DNA of 57,871 nucleotides, taken from contig UCCS01000038.1 in assembly GCA_900470965.1 (NCBI GenBank), forward strand, positions 1 to 57,871. The letters are read 5' to 3'. The notes under the pieces were generated by a model, which did no database searches, was not told where the DNA came from, and saw only the letters and a program-made list of their open reading frames with translations. Shown here piece after piece: positions 27,483-35,288 of this stretch. Numbering within the stretch: position 1 is the stretch's first letter; each line of letters opens with the position of its first letter. The stretch is from Hyphomicrobiales bacterium. GTDB lineage: Bacteria; Pseudomonadota; Alphaproteobacteria; Rhizobiales; Rhizobiaceae. The position numbers and the translations under genes were made by a program.

Positions 27483-28631
27483 CTATTCGAAGACGATCGC
27501 AGGTGCTGCGCGTTGCGGCTGTTCACCGAGCTGTTCCCAGACCTTGGCAGCGATGGAGCGGTAGATGCCGGCAACGATGCCATTCGGATCGGAGGCAACA
27601 AGCGGCGTTCCGGCATCCGAAGTCTCACGGATGTTCATGGTCAGCGGCACTTCGCCGAGGAAGGGCACACCGATGCGCTCGGCCTCCCTGCGGGCGCCGC
27701 CGTGGCCGAAGATGTCGTAGCGCGTGCCGGTATCGGGCGCGACGAAATAGCTCATGTTCTCGACAATGCCGAGAACCGGCACTTCGACCTTGCGGAACAT
27801 GTTGAGGCCTTTGCGGGCATCGATCAGCGCCAGATCCTGCGGCGTGGAGACAATCACGGCGCCGGCGAGCGGCACCTGCTGGGCCATGGTGAGCTGAGCG
27901 TCACCGGTGCCGGGCGGCATGTCGACGACGAGAACGTCGAGTTCACCCCAGGCGACTTCCCGCAGCATCTGCAGGAGGGCGGACTGAACCATCGGTCCGC
28001 GCCAGATCATCGCGGTTTCCTCATCGACAAGGAAGCCCATGGACATGACCTTGAGGCCGTAATTCTCCATGGGATTGATGATGCGGCCGTCGATCTGGGT
28101 CGGGCGGCCGGAAATCTTCAGGAGGCGAGGCATCGAGGGGCCGTAGATATCGGCATCGAGAATGCCCACGCGAAGACCATTCGCCTGCAGGCCGAGTGCG
28201 AGATTGACCGCCGTCGTCGACTTGCCGACGCCGCCCTTGCCCGATGCGACGGCGATAATGGCGCCAATGCCGGGAACGCCGATCTTGGCGGTGCGCGGCT
28301 GCTGCGGGGCATGGGAGTGGCCGTGATGGCTGTGGTCAGCCTGCGGGGCGGGGCGCGCTGCGGGTGCATTTACGGCGGCCTTCTTGTCTGCCGTCAGCGC
28401 CACGAGCGCACCTTTCACACCCGGCATTTCCTTGATCACACGCTCGGCAGCCAGCCGCAGCGGCTCCAGTTCCTTGGCGCGTTCGGCCGGCACGGTGATC
28501 GAAAAATAGACCTTGCCATCGGAGATGAAGACATCGGAAACCATGCCGAGTTCGACGATGTTGTGCTCCAGATCCGGCCCGCGCACGGTCTTCAGCGTTT
28601 CCAGAACCTGTTCCTTAGTGACCTCGGTCAT
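27483..28631 (-). CDS. apbC: Mrp/ApbC family P-loop ATPase (iron-sulfur carrier family), without cysteines
   Basis: 382 residues. The N-terminal domain is DUF59/MIP18-like (EQVLETLKTVRGPDLEHNIVELGMV), followed by a His-rich linker (ADHSHHGHSHAPQ near residue 100) and an ATPase domain with the deviant Walker A VASGKGGVGKSTTAVNLA near 129, DADIYGPSMPRLL and DMPPGTGDAQL. Family members move Fe-S clusters to apo-proteins using a C-terminal CxxC pair. Here the equivalent segment is NMSYFVAPDTGTRYDIFG, and the whole protein has no Cys. It is therefore uncertain that it holds a cluster. This variation appears common in alphaproteobacteria as far as I recall. Single gene by spacing. Confidence 0.9.
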   Translation of the reverse strand: MTEVTKEQVLETLKTVRGPDLEHNIVELGMVSDVFISDGKVYFSITVPAERAKELEPLRLAAERVIKEMPGVKGALVALTADKKAAVNAPAARPAPQADHSHHGHSHAPQQPRTAKIGVPGIGAIIAVASGKGGVGKSTTAVNLALGLQANGLRVGILDADIYGPSMPRLLKISGRPTQIDGRIINPMENYGLKVMSMGFLVDEETAMIWRGPMVQSALLQMLREVAWGELDVLVVDMPPGTGDAQLTMAQQVPLAGAVIVSTPQDLALIDARKGLNMFRKVEVPVLGIVENMSYFVAPDTGTRYDIFGHGGARREAERIGVPFLGEVPLTMNIRETSDAGTPLVASDPNGIVAGIYRSIAAKVWEQLGEQPQRAAPAIVFE

Positions 28632-29181
28632 TCCACCCTCACTGCTTTTTCGTCTTCAGTAAATAGTGGAGGCCAGCAGCTTCGCCAAACAAAATCGGGC
28701 GGCAGACACATCCCGCATCAAAGGAAGGCAGTGCGTTCTCTCTCCGTTGCGGTCATCAAGTCCGCTGGGCTCTCGCCCTGATGACCGCAACGGACTCCCC
28801 GAGAACCGGCGCAATTCGGGGCGAAGTAGAGCAAGCGGAAAAAAAGGCCAGAAAAAAATGAACGATATCGTCCGGTTTCGGAACAGGGCAAAAGGTGGTT
28901 GCCCAAACGCAACAACCGCCGCCGATATCGGAACGCCGGGAGAAAAGCGGCAGCGATATCAGACGGCGGCGTGTCGGTCGCGCCGTTGAGCTGGCGCTGT
29001 TTTCAAAGTCCCCTCTGGACCTCTGTTGATAATGATGCACGAAGCATGCCAACTGCGGAATCCGATGAAAAGGATGATAATTGTCAGTCCAGGGCCACCA
29101 GCAAAGGGAATGGCGCTCAGATATTGAGCACGGCGGCAGCGACTGACGATATTTTAGGCCGGCAATGCCTACTAATCGGGA
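28632..29181. other. Intergenic region of about 550 bp between a LuxR gene and mrp
   Basis: No convincing gene. Open frames here lack ribosome sites and have no family likeness. The region includes the mrp promoter area, a large perfect hairpin at 28743-28794, and an A-rich patch near 28838-28860. Both flanking genes are on the minus strand. A small RNA or a long leader for mrp is possible but not shown. Confidence 0.45.
28743..28794. repeat. Large perfect inverted repeat upstream of mrp
   Basis: TCCGTTGCGGTCATCA (28743-28758) is the exact reverse complement of TGATGACCGCAACGGA (28779-28794), with 20 bases between that include a further GGG/CCC pair. Outside it, GTTCTC (28735-28740) and GAGAAC (28800-28805) can extend the structure. 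No T run follows on either strand. It lies about 110 bp upstream of the mrp start, so it would fall in a long leader or form a cruciform. Confidence 0.7.
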
Positions 29182-29913
29182 CTACTTGATGAGGCCGATG
29201 CGTAGCGCCTTGGCGACGGCCTGCGTGCGGTTGACCGTATCAAGCTTCTTGGTGGCGCGGTTCAGGTAGTGATTGACCGTATGCTCCGAGAGATCGAGGA
29301 TTTCGGCAATCTCGGCACTGGTCTTGCCGGCGGCAGTCCAGTTGAGGCAATCAATCTCGCGGTCGGTCAGCGTGTCGGTTATGCGCGTATCGAGATTGCG
29401 GATCTCGGCCAGCCGGTCGAAGACATGGATCGCGATGTAGCTGAGCTCGCGCATCTCTACCGGGGTGAAAGGTTCGCGATCACCGGCGAAGGAGACTGCA
29501 CCGCGCGCGCCTGACGGTTCATGTGTCGGAAAATAGGCGCAGCGCATCATCTTGAAGCGTTCGAAAAGGGTTGCAACGACACCTGTCTTGCCGTCGTCGC
29601 GGGGCCAGTTGGTGCGCGACGTATCGTAGAAGAAAGGCAGAGTAGACGTGCGCAGCCGCCGCAGGACCGGGCTGTTTACCATCAATCCTTCCTGATCGTA
29701 GATGGACAGCAGTTCGGCGGGCCAGCTGGTGATGATCGTATTGCCCTGAAGATCGAAGGAGGTAATCGGCGGCAGGTTCAAAACCATGAAGGCCCGGCTG
29801 CGATAGGCCTCCGTCACCCGCTTCATGAAGCGGAAAATGTCGAACTGCGTCTTTAGACTGGCGACATCCTGGACATAGGCGTCCTCCACCGAAGTTTGCG
29901 GTAAGCTTGCCAT
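29182..29913 (-). CDS. LuxR-type transcriptional regulator, solo
   Basis: 243 residues. The C-terminal 65 residues are a LuxR helix-turn-helix: LTDREIDCLNWTAAGKTSAE, then ILDLSEHTVNHYLNRATKKL. The N-terminal 165 residues have the layout of an autoinducer-binding domain, including PAELLSIYDQEGLMVNSPVL and TLPFFYDTSR. By eye alignment to TraR, the ligand-contact Trp57 and Asp70 positions are Leu and Ser, and Trp85 is Tyr; Tyr61 and Pro71 are kept. No luxI gene is nearby. It may sense another ligand or none. It might act like rhizobial VisN/VisR-type regulators, but nothing in the context shows its targets. Confidence 0.85.
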   Translation of the reverse strand: MASLPQTSVEDAYVQDVASLKTQFDIFRFMKRVTEAYRSRAFMVLNLPPITSFDLQGNTIITSWPAELLSIYDQEGLMVNSPVLRRLRTSTLPFFYDTSRTNWPRDDGKTGVVATLFERFKMMRCAYFPTHEPSGARGAVSFAGDREPFTPVEMRELSYIAIHVFDRLAEIRNLDTRITDTLTDREIDCLNWTAAGKTSAEIAEILDLSEHTVNHYLNRATKKLDTVNRTQAVAKALRIGLIK

Positions 29914-30173
29914 CAGATTTTTTCGCCTTCAACCGGGCTTTGGGTAAACCTCTGGCAGCCTGTGTGGAAAAAAGGTCAGGTACAGGGTGGGTTACACAAC
30001 GCCCGTCAGATCAATAGGATTCAGCCTCGGCGTGCAGCGCGTTCGGCCGGTGAATTGTCGATGATTTCGCGGACGACCCCAGTTGGCGTGATTCGCCGTC
30101 AAATCTCAATAACGCACTCATCATAAGCATGCTATGTATACGACGTCCAGCAATGACCGCCGCCAAATCGGTT
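29914..30173. other. Intergenic region of about 260 bp, LuxR promoter side
   Basis: Lies upstream of the LuxR gene and downstream of the IclR gene (both minus). No gene seen. The end of the IclR gene carries a GC palindrome (CGCCTCGG/CCGAGGCG, around 30176-30192) that overlaps its last codons and may slow or stop transcription, though no T run follows. Confidence 0.35.
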
Positions 30174-31007
30174 TCAACGCCTCGGCCCGAGGCGGATGCG
30201 CATTTCATCCATGATTTTCCGTGCTGTCATCTGAACCGGAACGGCCCATTCCTGAAGAAGTTCCATCGAGAGCCGGTAAGCGGGACCGGTGACAGAGACC
30301 CCGCCGATGAAGGAGCGGTCGTCCGACCAGATGGGGGCGGCGACACAGCGGATGCCCGCCTCGTGCTCCTCGCGATCGAAAGCATGACCGGTCGCGGCGA
30401 TTTCTCCGATCTCCGCCAGCAGGCTTTCAGCGCTCACATGCGTTGCCGAGGTAAAGCGGTTGAAATGCAGACCGGGTAGCAGTTCCTCGATTTTGTCGAG
30501 TGGCAGCACTGAAAGGGCCGCCTTGCCGACACCGGTGCAATAACAGGGCGAGGCATTGCCGATCTGTGAATACATTCGCACCGGCTGGTGTCCTTCGACC
30601 TTGTCGAGATAGATGATGGAGGAGCCGCGCAGCACGCCGAGATGGACGGTCTCTCCCGTCTCCCGATGAAGGGCGGCCAGATGCGGCGCGGCAATCAGGC
30701 GGAATTCGTTGCGCGCCCAGCTTCGTGAGGCGAAGTCGAGCAGCCGGAGGCCAGGCGCATAACGGCCTTCAGCGTCAAACTCAAGGAGCCCTTCCTCCAC
30801 GAGATGGCCGAGCTGTCGGTGCAGCGTGCCACGCGGCTGATTGGCAAGTGCGAGGATATCGGTGAAACGCAAGGGAGCATCGGCATGGGTGACGAGATCG
30901 AGCAGCACCATAAGCTTGCCAAGCGTGCCGGTGTCACGCGACACGCTAGTATCACCCGACGCGCCTTTGTCATCCGCCTGCGCCATGCTGTCGCCGCTGG
31001 AGCTCAT
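30174..31007 (-). CDS. IclR family transcriptional regulator of the galactose operon
   Basis: 277 residues from the ATG at 31007 (GGGAAAGG upstream). The N-terminal winged helix is TLGKLMVLLDLVTHADAPLRFTD with LANQPRGTLHRQLGHLVEEG; the effector domain spans about 100-270 with HLGVLRGSSIIYLDKVEG, CTGVGKAALSVLPLDKIEEL and CVAAPIWSDDRSFIGGVSVTG, all characteristic of IclR. It is transcribed away from the four-gene galactose operon with a 104-bp shared region containing repeated TTCCA half-sites, so it most likely represses that operon until a pathway sugar acid or lactone binds. Effector not shown. Confidence 0.9.
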   Translation of the reverse strand: MSSSGDSMAQADDKGASGDTSVSRDTGTLGKLMVLLDLVTHADAPLRFTDILALANQPRGTLHRQLGHLVEEGLLEFDAEGRYAPGLRLLDFASRSWARNEFRLIAAPHLAALHRETGETVHLGVLRGSSIIYLDKVEGHQPVRMYSQIGNASPCYCTGVGKAALSVLPLDKIEELLPGLHFNRFTSATHVSAESLLAEIGEIAATGHAFDREEHEAGIRCVAAPIWSDDRSFIGGVSVTGPAYRLSMELLQEWAVPVQMTARKIMDEMRIRLGPRR

Positions 31008-31021
31008 TGCCTTTCCCACTC

Positions 31022-31051
31022 TTGACAGGAAAGGCAGCCTAGTCGGATAAT
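31022..31051 (+). promoter_or_regulatory. Sigma70-type promoter of the galactose operon
   Basis: TTGACA (31022-31027) and GATAAT (31046-31051) are separated by 18 bases, close to the consensus for the housekeeping sigma factor. The predicted start is near 31058, about 54 bases before the first gene, which has GGAGGAG as ribosome site. The -35 lies just 15 bp from the IclR start codon. Confidence 0.65.
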
Positions 31052-31085
31052 TCCATATAGTCAAATTAAGTTCCAAATAATGGAA
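31049..31085. promoter_or_regulatory. Candidate IclR operator
   Basis: Three half-sites are seen: TTCCA at 31051-31055, TTCCA at 31071-31075 and TGGAA at 31081-31085. The last two make the inverted repeat TTCCAAATAATGGAA; the first is exactly 20 bp (two helical turns) from the second. They start at the -10 and cover the predicted start of transcription, a position for repression. IclR proteins commonly bind dyads of TGGAA/TTCCA type. Confidence 0.55.
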
Positions 31086-31111
31086 TAATTAGCGTGCCCG
31101 GAGGAGAGACG

Positions 31112-31882
31112 ATGAGCGCTATGTCTGCACAATTCCCCGAATTCCGGGATCGCACGGTGTTGGTGAGCGGCGGAGGTTCCGGCATCGGCGCTGCCCTCGT
31201 CGAAGGTTTCGCAAGGCAGGGTGCAAAGGTTTCCTTCCTGGACATCGCCAAGACGGAAAGCCGGGAATTGGCGGAACGGCTTTCTGGAGAGACTGCGCAT
31301 CCCGTCAGCTTCTACCACACCGACCTGCGCGATATCGATGCCATCAGGCGCGCGGTGAACGAGGTTGTCGAAAAGTCCGGGCCGATCCGGGTGCTCGTCA
31401 ACAACGCCGCCTGGGATGACCGGCACGAATTCGACGATGTGACCGAGGACTATTGGGATAATAATCAGGCGGTCAATCTGCGCCATGTCTTTTTCACCTC
31501 CCAGGCGGTTGCCCCTTCGATGCGGGCAGCCGGCGGTGGAGCGATCATCAATATGTCGTCGATCGCCTTCAAACTGAACATGGGTGTCTTTCCCGCCTAT
31601 GCCGCCGCCAAGGCGGCAGTCGTCGGCCTGACGAAGAGCATGGCCGGAAGGCTTGGCCCTGAGAATATCCGCGTCAACTGCATCCTGCCGGGCATGGTGG
31701 TGACCGAGCGACAGATGAAGCTATGGCTGACAGAGGAAAGCATTGCCCGCTCCGTGCAGGGGCAATGCCTGAAGATCGTATTGAAGGCCGACGCGATTGT
31801 CGGTCCGGCTCTGTTTCTTGCATCCGACTGCGCAGCCGGCATGACCGCGCAGTCCCTTATCGTCGATGGAGGCGTTCTCTGA
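31112..31882 (+). CDS. Short-chain dehydrogenase, probable D-galactose 1-dehydrogenase
   Basis: 256 residues, classical SDR. Cofactor loop VSGGGSGIGAALVEGFARQG near residue 18, NNAA in RVLVNNAAWDD, catalytic Ser and the YxxxK pair in SSIAFKLNMGVFPAYAAAKAA near 150-165, and LGPENIRVNCILPGMV. DIAKTE after the second strand suggests NAD preference (Asp). Given its place before dgoK, dgoA and a lactonase, the likely job is oxidation of D-galactose to galactonolactone; oxidation of a related sugar such as L-arabinose or fucose is possible. Start at 31112 with GGAGGAG upstream. Confidence 0.8.
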   Translation: MSAMSAQFPEFRDRTVLVSGGGSGIGAALVEGFARQGAKVSFLDIAKTESRELAERLSGETAHPVSFYHTDLRDIDAIRRAVNEVVEKSGPIRVLVNNAAWDDRHEFDDVTEDYWDNNQAVNLRHVFFTSQAVAPSMRAAGGGAIINMSSIAFKLNMGVFPAYAAAKAAVVGLTKSMAGRLGPENIRVNCILPGMVVTERQMKLWLTEESIARSVQGQCLKIVLKADAIVGPALFLASDCAAGMTAQSLIVDGGVL

Positions 31883-32799
31883 TGGCAAATCCCGCTTATG
31901 TCGCGGTGGACTGGGGCACCAGCAGCTTCCGGCTCTGGCTTATCGCTGCTGATGGAGCCGTTCTTGCCGAACGCCGCAGCGGCGAAGGCATGACAACGGC
32001 CGCCAAGACCGGTTTTTCCCAGGTTCTCGAAGGACATCTTGCAGCAGTCGAAGCGCCAGATGACCTTCCGGTCATCGTCTGCGGCATGGCAGGCGCGCGG
32101 CAGGGCTGGGTGGAGGCGGGTTATATCGACGTGCCGGCTTCGCTTTCCTCGATTCTATCAGGTGCGGTCTCCGTGCCCGGCGAAAGCCGTGACATACGCA
32201 TCCTTCCGGGCCTTGCCCAGCGCGATGCGGCGACGCCGGATGTCATGCGCGGCGAGGAAACGCAGCTTCTCGGCGCGCTCGGGCCTGACAGTCAGGGTAC
32301 GCAGGCCGTCTGCATGCCGGGCACGCATTCCAAATGGGTGCATGTCAAGGATGGCAAGGTCACCGGTTTCTCCACTTTCATGACCGGTGAGCTGTTCGAC
32401 GCCATCACCAAACATACGATCCTCATGCATGCCGTTGCCGGCGCCGAGGACCAGCCGGCCGATGCCGCAGCCTTCGAAGCGGCGGTTGCAGCCGCCTTCC
32501 AGCGACCGGCGCTCGCGTCGAACCTGATTTTCACCGCCCGCTCCGGCCAGCTCCTGCACGGTATTTCGGCTGCCGCTGCCCAAGCCAAACTCTCGGGTAC
32601 GCTGATCGGCCTCGAAATCGCCGGCGCGCTGCAGAATGCCGGAAAGGATACGGCCATTACCCTTGTCGCTTCCGGACGCCTACAGGCGCTTTACGAGCAG
32701 GCCTTCCGCACGCTCTCCCTTTCCTTCACCGCCATCGATGCCGATGTCGCCGTTCGCGGCGGGCTTTCGGCCGCTGCCCAAGCCATTTGGCCAAACTGA
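31882..32799 (+). CDS. dgoK: 2-dehydro-3-deoxygalactonokinase
   Basis: 305 residues. Phosphorylates 2-keto-3-deoxygalactonate at C6 with ATP. The actin/hexokinase-like start AYVAVDWGTSSFRLWLIAAD, GMAGARQGWVEAGYI near residue 66, and MPGTHSKWVHVKDGKV near 140 with FMTGELFDAI are DgoK family hallmarks. The ATG at 31882 shares one base with the SDR stop (TGATG), indicating translational coupling. An open frame going further upstream lies in the SDR gene and is dropped. Confidence 0.92.
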   Translation: MANPAYVAVDWGTSSFRLWLIAADGAVLAERRSGEGMTTAAKTGFSQVLEGHLAAVEAPDDLPVIVCGMAGARQGWVEAGYIDVPASLSSILSGAVSVPGESRDIRILPGLAQRDAATPDVMRGEETQLLGALGPDSQGTQAVCMPGTHSKWVHVKDGKVTGFSTFMTGELFDAITKHTILMHAVAGAEDQPADAAAFEAAVAAAFQRPALASNLIFTARSGQLLHGISAAAAQAKLSGTLIGLEIAGALQNAGKDTAITLVASGRLQALYEQAFRTLSLSFTAIDADVAVRGGLSAAAQAIWPN

Positions 32800-32831
32800 G
32801 CCATCTGGCCGAACTGAGAAAGATACCTCCC

Positions 32832-33464
32832 ATGAACCGTATTCCCTTCCCCGCCATGAAGCGTCCGCTGATTGCCATTCTGCGCGGCATCAAGCCCGAG
32901 GAAACCCAAGCCGTGGTCGGCGCGCTGATCGAAAATGGTCTGACGGCAATCGAAATCCCGCTGAATTCGCCCGAGCCCTTCAAGTCTATCGAGATCGCCG
33001 CCAAGATGGCGCCTGACAATGTGCTGATAGGCGCCGGCACCGTGCTGACCACCGGGGCCGTCGACAGCCTGCATGCGGCCGGCGGCAAGCTGCTGGTGAC
33101 ACCGAATGTCGAGCCCGACGTCATCATTCGCGCCCGCGACTACGGCATGGTGACCATGCCCGGCGTCTTCACGCCCACGGAAGCGCTGCAGGCAGCTCGC
33201 GCGGGTGCGACCGGCCTCAAGTTCTTCCCCGCCAGTGTTTTGGGACCGTCAGGCATCACCGCGATCCGCGCCATCCTGCCGCCGGAACTGGTAATTGCGG
33301 CGGTCGGCGGTGTGTCGGACAAGAACTTCTCCGACTACACCAAGGCCGGCATCCTGGCCTTCGGTCTCGGCACCAGCATTTACAAGCCTGGAATGACTGA
33401 TGCAGAGGTTGCCGAGCGCGCCAAGGCAACCATCTTAGCCTATGACGCAGCCATAGGAGCATAG
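32832..33464 (+). CDS. dgoA: 2-dehydro-3-deoxy-6-phosphogalactonate aldolase
   Basis: 210 residues, class I aldolase of the KDPG/KDPGal family that splits the 6-phosphate into pyruvate and glyceraldehyde 3-phosphate. The Schiff base Lys is in GATGLKFFPASVLGP near residue 128; PLIAILRGIKPEE and AIEIPLNSPEPFKS carry the other active-site residues (Arg and Glu). The NSPEP form after EIPL is typical of the galactonate branch rather than the gluconate branch. The first Met used here is MNRIPFPAM; an earlier in-frame Met adds 15 unlikely residues. Confidence 0.92.
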   Translation: MNRIPFPAMKRPLIAILRGIKPEETQAVVGALIENGLTAIEIPLNSPEPFKSIEIAAKMAPDNVLIGAGTVLTTGAVDSLHAAGGKLLVTPNVEPDVIIRARDYGMVTMPGVFTPTEALQAARAGATGLKFFPASVLGPSGITAIRAILPPELVIAAVGGVSDKNFSDYTKAGILAFGLGTSIYKPGMTDAEVAERAKATILAYDAAIGA

Positions 33465-33468
33465 GCAT

Positions 33469-34356
33469 ATGACTGATATTTATGAATTCGAGGGCAAAAC
33501 ACTTTGTAATACCAATTCGGTTCTCGGTGAAGGCCCCACCTACGATCCCGGCACTAACACGGTCTGGTGGTTCAATATTCTTGGCAAGGAACTGCACGAA
33601 CTCGATCTTTCGACCGATGAAAAGAAGGTACATTCGCTGCCGATGATGGCAAGCGTGCTCGCCCGCATCGATGCCGGCCGCCAGTTGCTGGCGACCGAAG
33701 AGGGGCTGTTCGTGCGCGACGTCGCCAGCGGCAACCTGACTTTCTATGCGGCGCTCGAAAACGATAGACCGGAAAACCGCTCCAATGACGGACGCACGCA
33801 TCCCTCGGGCGCACTCTGGATCGGCACGATGAGCAAGCGCGCCGAGAACCAGGCCGGCGCGATCTATCACGTAGCTGCCGGCAAGGTAACCAAGCTCTTC
33901 AGCGGCATCAGCATCCCGAACTCCATCTGCTTTTCGCCCGACGGCACGATCGGCTATTTCACCGACACGCGCCTCAGCCGCCTGATGCGTGTGATGGTCG
34001 ATCCGCAGACCGGCCTTCCCTCCGGCGAGCCGATCGTCATGGTCGACAGCATGGATGAGCCGGGCGGCCTGGACGGATCGGTCTGCGATGCCGACGGCTA
34101 TATCTGGAACGCCCGCTGGGGCGCTGGCGTCGTCGATCGCTACAGCCCGGATGGCTTGCGCATTGCCCGCTACAAGGTACCGGCCGCACAGCCCTCATGC
34201 CCAGCCTTCATCGGCGCCAATGCCGACCGGCTGGCGGTGACCACCGCATGGGAAGGGCTGGATGAGGATGCCCGCTCCACGCAGCCGAGCGCCGGCGCCC
34301 TGCTCGAACTCGGCGTTGCCGTTAAGGGCGTTTTCGATCCCGCCTATGTGATCTGA
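33469..34356 (+). CDS. SMP-30/gluconolactonase family lactonase, probable galactonolactonase
   Basis: 295 residues, six-bladed beta-propeller. Metal-binding Glu in SVLGEGPTYDPGTNTVWW (about residue 21), the Asn/Asp cluster ENRSNDGRTHPSGALWIGTM near 105, and GSVCDADGYIWNARWGAG near 200. It would open the lactone formed by the sugar dehydrogenase to the aldonate. Last gene of the operon, 4 bp after dgoA, followed by a clear terminator. The exact lactone is inferred from the neighbours. Confidence 0.88.
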   Translation: MTDIYEFEGKTLCNTNSVLGEGPTYDPGTNTVWWFNILGKELHELDLSTDEKKVHSLPMMASVLARIDAGRQLLATEEGLFVRDVASGNLTFYAALENDRPENRSNDGRTHPSGALWIGTMSKRAENQAGAIYHVAAGKVTKLFSGISIPNSICFSPDGTIGYFTDTRLSRLMRVMVDPQTGLPSGEPIVMVDSMDEPGGLDGSVCDADGYIWNARWGAGVVDRYSPDGLRIARYKVPAAQPSCPAFIGANADRLAVTTAWEGLDEDARSTQPSAGALLELGVAVKGVFDPAYVI

Positions 34357-34390
34357 AGCACGAACTGCGGGCAGAGCCGGCAGTCTCGAG

Positions 34391-34416
34391 GGCGCTCCAA
34401 TCCGGGGCGCCTTTTT
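34391..34416 (+). terminator. Rho-independent terminator of the galactose operon
   Basis: GGCGCTCC (34391-34398) pairs with GGGGCGCC (34404-34411) around AATCC, followed directly by TTTTTGCTTTT. It lies 34 bp beyond the lactonase stop. Confidence 0.85.
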
Positions 34417-34593
34417 GCTTTTGCGGGCCTATCTCCCGGTAAAGGTTCCGTAAAAACCGTAAAATTTTCCGTGTCTTCGTCCGGAACCAATAAGCAAATC
34501 GGTCATTTCACTCTTGAACCGGCGCGGCAGGAATGCCTGAAAAACGGGCGCTGCCACGCCAGGGATCACTCAAGGAACGAAGGTAGGTTCGAA

Positions 34594-35223
34594 ATGACAC
34601 GCAAACTTCTGACGACCGTTGCCGCTGGCGCACTGTTTGCCACGGCTTTCGCACCGGCGGCATTCTCGCAGACGGCTCCGCAGCCGGCGAACCCTGCTGC
34701 CCCGACCCAGTCTGCGCCCGCCGACCCGGCCGCCCCGGCCCCGGCAGAGCCGGTCAAGCCGATGGCGCCCGCAGGTGATGCCGCACAGGCTCCGGCCCCG
34801 GCACCGAGCACTGATACGGCTCAGGCAGGTGGCGACAGCTATCTGACGCAGCAGGCCGCGGACCAGATCAGCGCCAACACGTATATCGGCCAATCGGTCT
34901 ATAACGGCAACAATGAGAGCATCGGCAGCGTCAATGACCTGATCATGAAGAAGGATGGCGGCCTTGTTGCAGCCGTGATCGGTGTCGGCGGCTTCCTGGG
35001 CATTGGCGAAAAAAATGTCGCCGTTCCGATGGAGAAGGTAACCGTTGCGCAGAATACGCAGGACGGCTCCGTCAAGCTGACGACCACCGAAACCGCCGAA
35101 TCCCTGAAGGCAGCTCCGGAATTCAAGACGCTGGCCATGCAGTCAGCTGAAAAGGCTCCGGCAGCAACCGGCACTGCCCTGCCGACGGACAATACGTCGA
35201 CAGGTTCGACGACCAACAAGTAA
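34594..35223 (+). CDS. Exported PRC-barrel domain protein
   Basis: 209 residues from the ATG at 34594. A signal peptide (MTRKLLTTVAAGALFATAFA, cleavage near AFS/Q) leads to an Ala/Pro-rich linker of about 55 residues, then a PRC-barrel of some 75 residues: YIGQSVYNGNNESIGSVNDL and AVIGVGGFLGIGEKNVAVPM, and a short Thr/Ser-rich tail. PRC-barrels bind partners in many contexts; in rhizobia several periplasmic forms with this layout occur, often induced by stress. The upstream frame extension before MTRK has no ribosome site. Confidence 0.88.
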   Translation: MTRKLLTTVAAGALFATAFAPAAFSQTAPQPANPAAPTQSAPADPAAPAPAEPVKPMAPAGDAAQAPAPAPSTDTAQAGGDSYLTQQAADQISANTYIGQSVYNGNNESIGSVNDLIMKKDGGLVAAVIGVGGFLGIGEKNVAVPMEKVTVAQNTQDGSVKLTTTETAESLKAAPEFKTLAMQSAEKAPAATGTALPTDNTSTGSTTNK

Positions 35224-35247
35224 TCCGTACGGAGAGTAGAGCGTAAG

Positions 35248-35275
35248 CGATGGCGTCCATGGGCGCCATCGTTTC
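35248..35275. terminator. Terminator between PRC-barrel gene and the EAL gene
   Basis: CGATGGCG (35248-35255) and CGCCATCG (35264-35271) form a perfect 8-bp stem with an 8-base loop, followed on the plus strand by TTTCTTTGC. It lies 24 bp past the PRC-barrel stop and 14 bp before the convergent EAL gene end. Confidence 0.75.
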
Positions 35276-35288
35276 TTTGCTTCTGCCA

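Noticed and set aside
28756..29052. 98-codon minus-strand open frame in the mrp upstream region
   Set aside because: No ribosome site, Arg/Ser/Cys-rich composition and no family likeness; it spans part of the inverted repeat.
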